Shown here one piece after another: positions 63,903-64,000 of a stretch of DNA of 64,000 nucleotides; positions within the stretch are counted from its first letter, which is position 1, and each line of letters begins with the position of its first letter. The notes beneath the pieces were generated by a model. It saw only the letters and a list, made by a program, of their open reading frames with translations, did not search any database and was not told the DNA's origin. Both the position numbers and the translations under genes were made by a program. This DNA is from Pseudoalteromonas sp. XMcav2-N (GTDB lineage: Bacteria > Pseudomonadota > Gammaproteobacteria > Enterobacterales > Alteromonadaceae), in assembly GCF_024124545.1 (NCBI RefSeq), contig NZ_JAMXSF010000018.1, positions 80,639 to 144,638 of the forward strand, given 5' to 3'.

Positions 63903-64000
63903 TTAACCAAAGATAAGCTCTGCCCTGAATTCATCGTCAAAGCTGGCCCGAACGCACTTACCACGTATCGAATCTTTACGGCCTGTGTGCTGTTTTACCA
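63903..64000 (-). CDS. C-terminal end of an unidentified gene
   Basis: A minus-strand frame enters from the window edge and stops at 63903-63905, giving 31 residues (RKDSIRGKCVRASFDDEF... ending LIFG). The composition is protein-like, but too little is visible to name a family. It lies past the strong terminator, which may also serve it. Confidence 0.4.
   Translation of the reverse strand, partial: VKQHTGRKDSIRGKCVRASFDDEFRAELIFG

Overview
The window looks like a chromosome segment of a marine gammaproteobacterium of the order Alteromonadales, most likely Pseudoalteromonas. This is inferred from family content: a chloride-dependent alpha-amylase with the length and architecture of the Pseudoalteromonas haloplanktis enzyme, a DUF6058 protein, a DUF2999 protein, a GlyGly-CTERM metalloprotease, a lipase with its foldase, a GH19 chitinase, and the AcnD/PrpF form of the methylcitrate cycle. 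No rRNA, tRNA, CRISPR array, prophage or intact insertion sequence was seen.

Layout. 0-1.5 kb: the end of an ADP-ribosylglycohydrolase and a periplasmic solute-binding protein. 1.6-8.5 kb: a propionate (2-methylcitrate) operon, regulator-prpB-prpC-acnD-prpF, with a clear sigma70 promoter and two FadR-type operators, closed by a terminator. 8.5-12.5 kb: LysE exporter, SpoIIAA-like protein, SDR, then a leftward GNAT / FAD oxidase / small VAGG-leader peptide group. 12.8-20.5 kb: GH19 chitinase, membrane proteins of unknown role, DUF6058, a BASS transporter, a lipoprotein, a ~173-bp interspersed repeat and a second VAGG-leader peptide gene with a frameshift. 20.8-24.1 kb: RsmB-type methyltransferase, DUF2999, and an anchored GH25 lysozyme with a membrane partner. 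24.2-28.4 kb: divergent nucleoside salvage genes (CNT transporter-udk / deoB-deoD) sharing two copies of an operator-like sequence. 28.5-34.8 kb: TPR proteins, fpr, NTF2-like protein, a second solute-binding protein, and a large secreted protein of unknown family. 35-37.7 kb: NarL-type two-component system, divergent from a membrane protein, with a long inverted repeat between them. 38-43 kb: a tightly overlapping unit of metalloprotease, lipoprotein, OmpR-type regulator and sensor kinase. 43-45.6 kb: a bufferin-type RiPP operon (precursor, MNIO enzyme, DUF2063 partner, membrane protein). 45.9-50.1 kb: HAF-repeat protein, YqjD/YqjE/YqjK-like envelope genes, an acyltransferase-like membrane protein and an XRE regulator. 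50.4-52.4 kb: alpha-amylase. 52.4-57.9 kb: an accessory region of small orphan genes, remnants, two paralogous membrane proteins and hairpin repeats around a serine hydrolase. 57.9-64 kb: M1 aminopeptidase, lipase-foldase pair, a DCC protein, and the end of an unidentified gene.

The most interesting items are: (i) the bufferin-type precursor, which carries a lipoprotein signal and two tandem six-cysteine cores; (ii) two stand-alone small peptides with a shared 30-residue leader ending in VAGG, one interrupted at an A7 tract; (iii) a second gene (yqjD-like) broken at another A7 tract in exactly the same way, so homopolymer under-calling must be excluded before biology is claimed; (iv) paired operators in the prp and nucleoside regions; and (v) the repeat-bearing accessory region at 53.7-56.3 kb.
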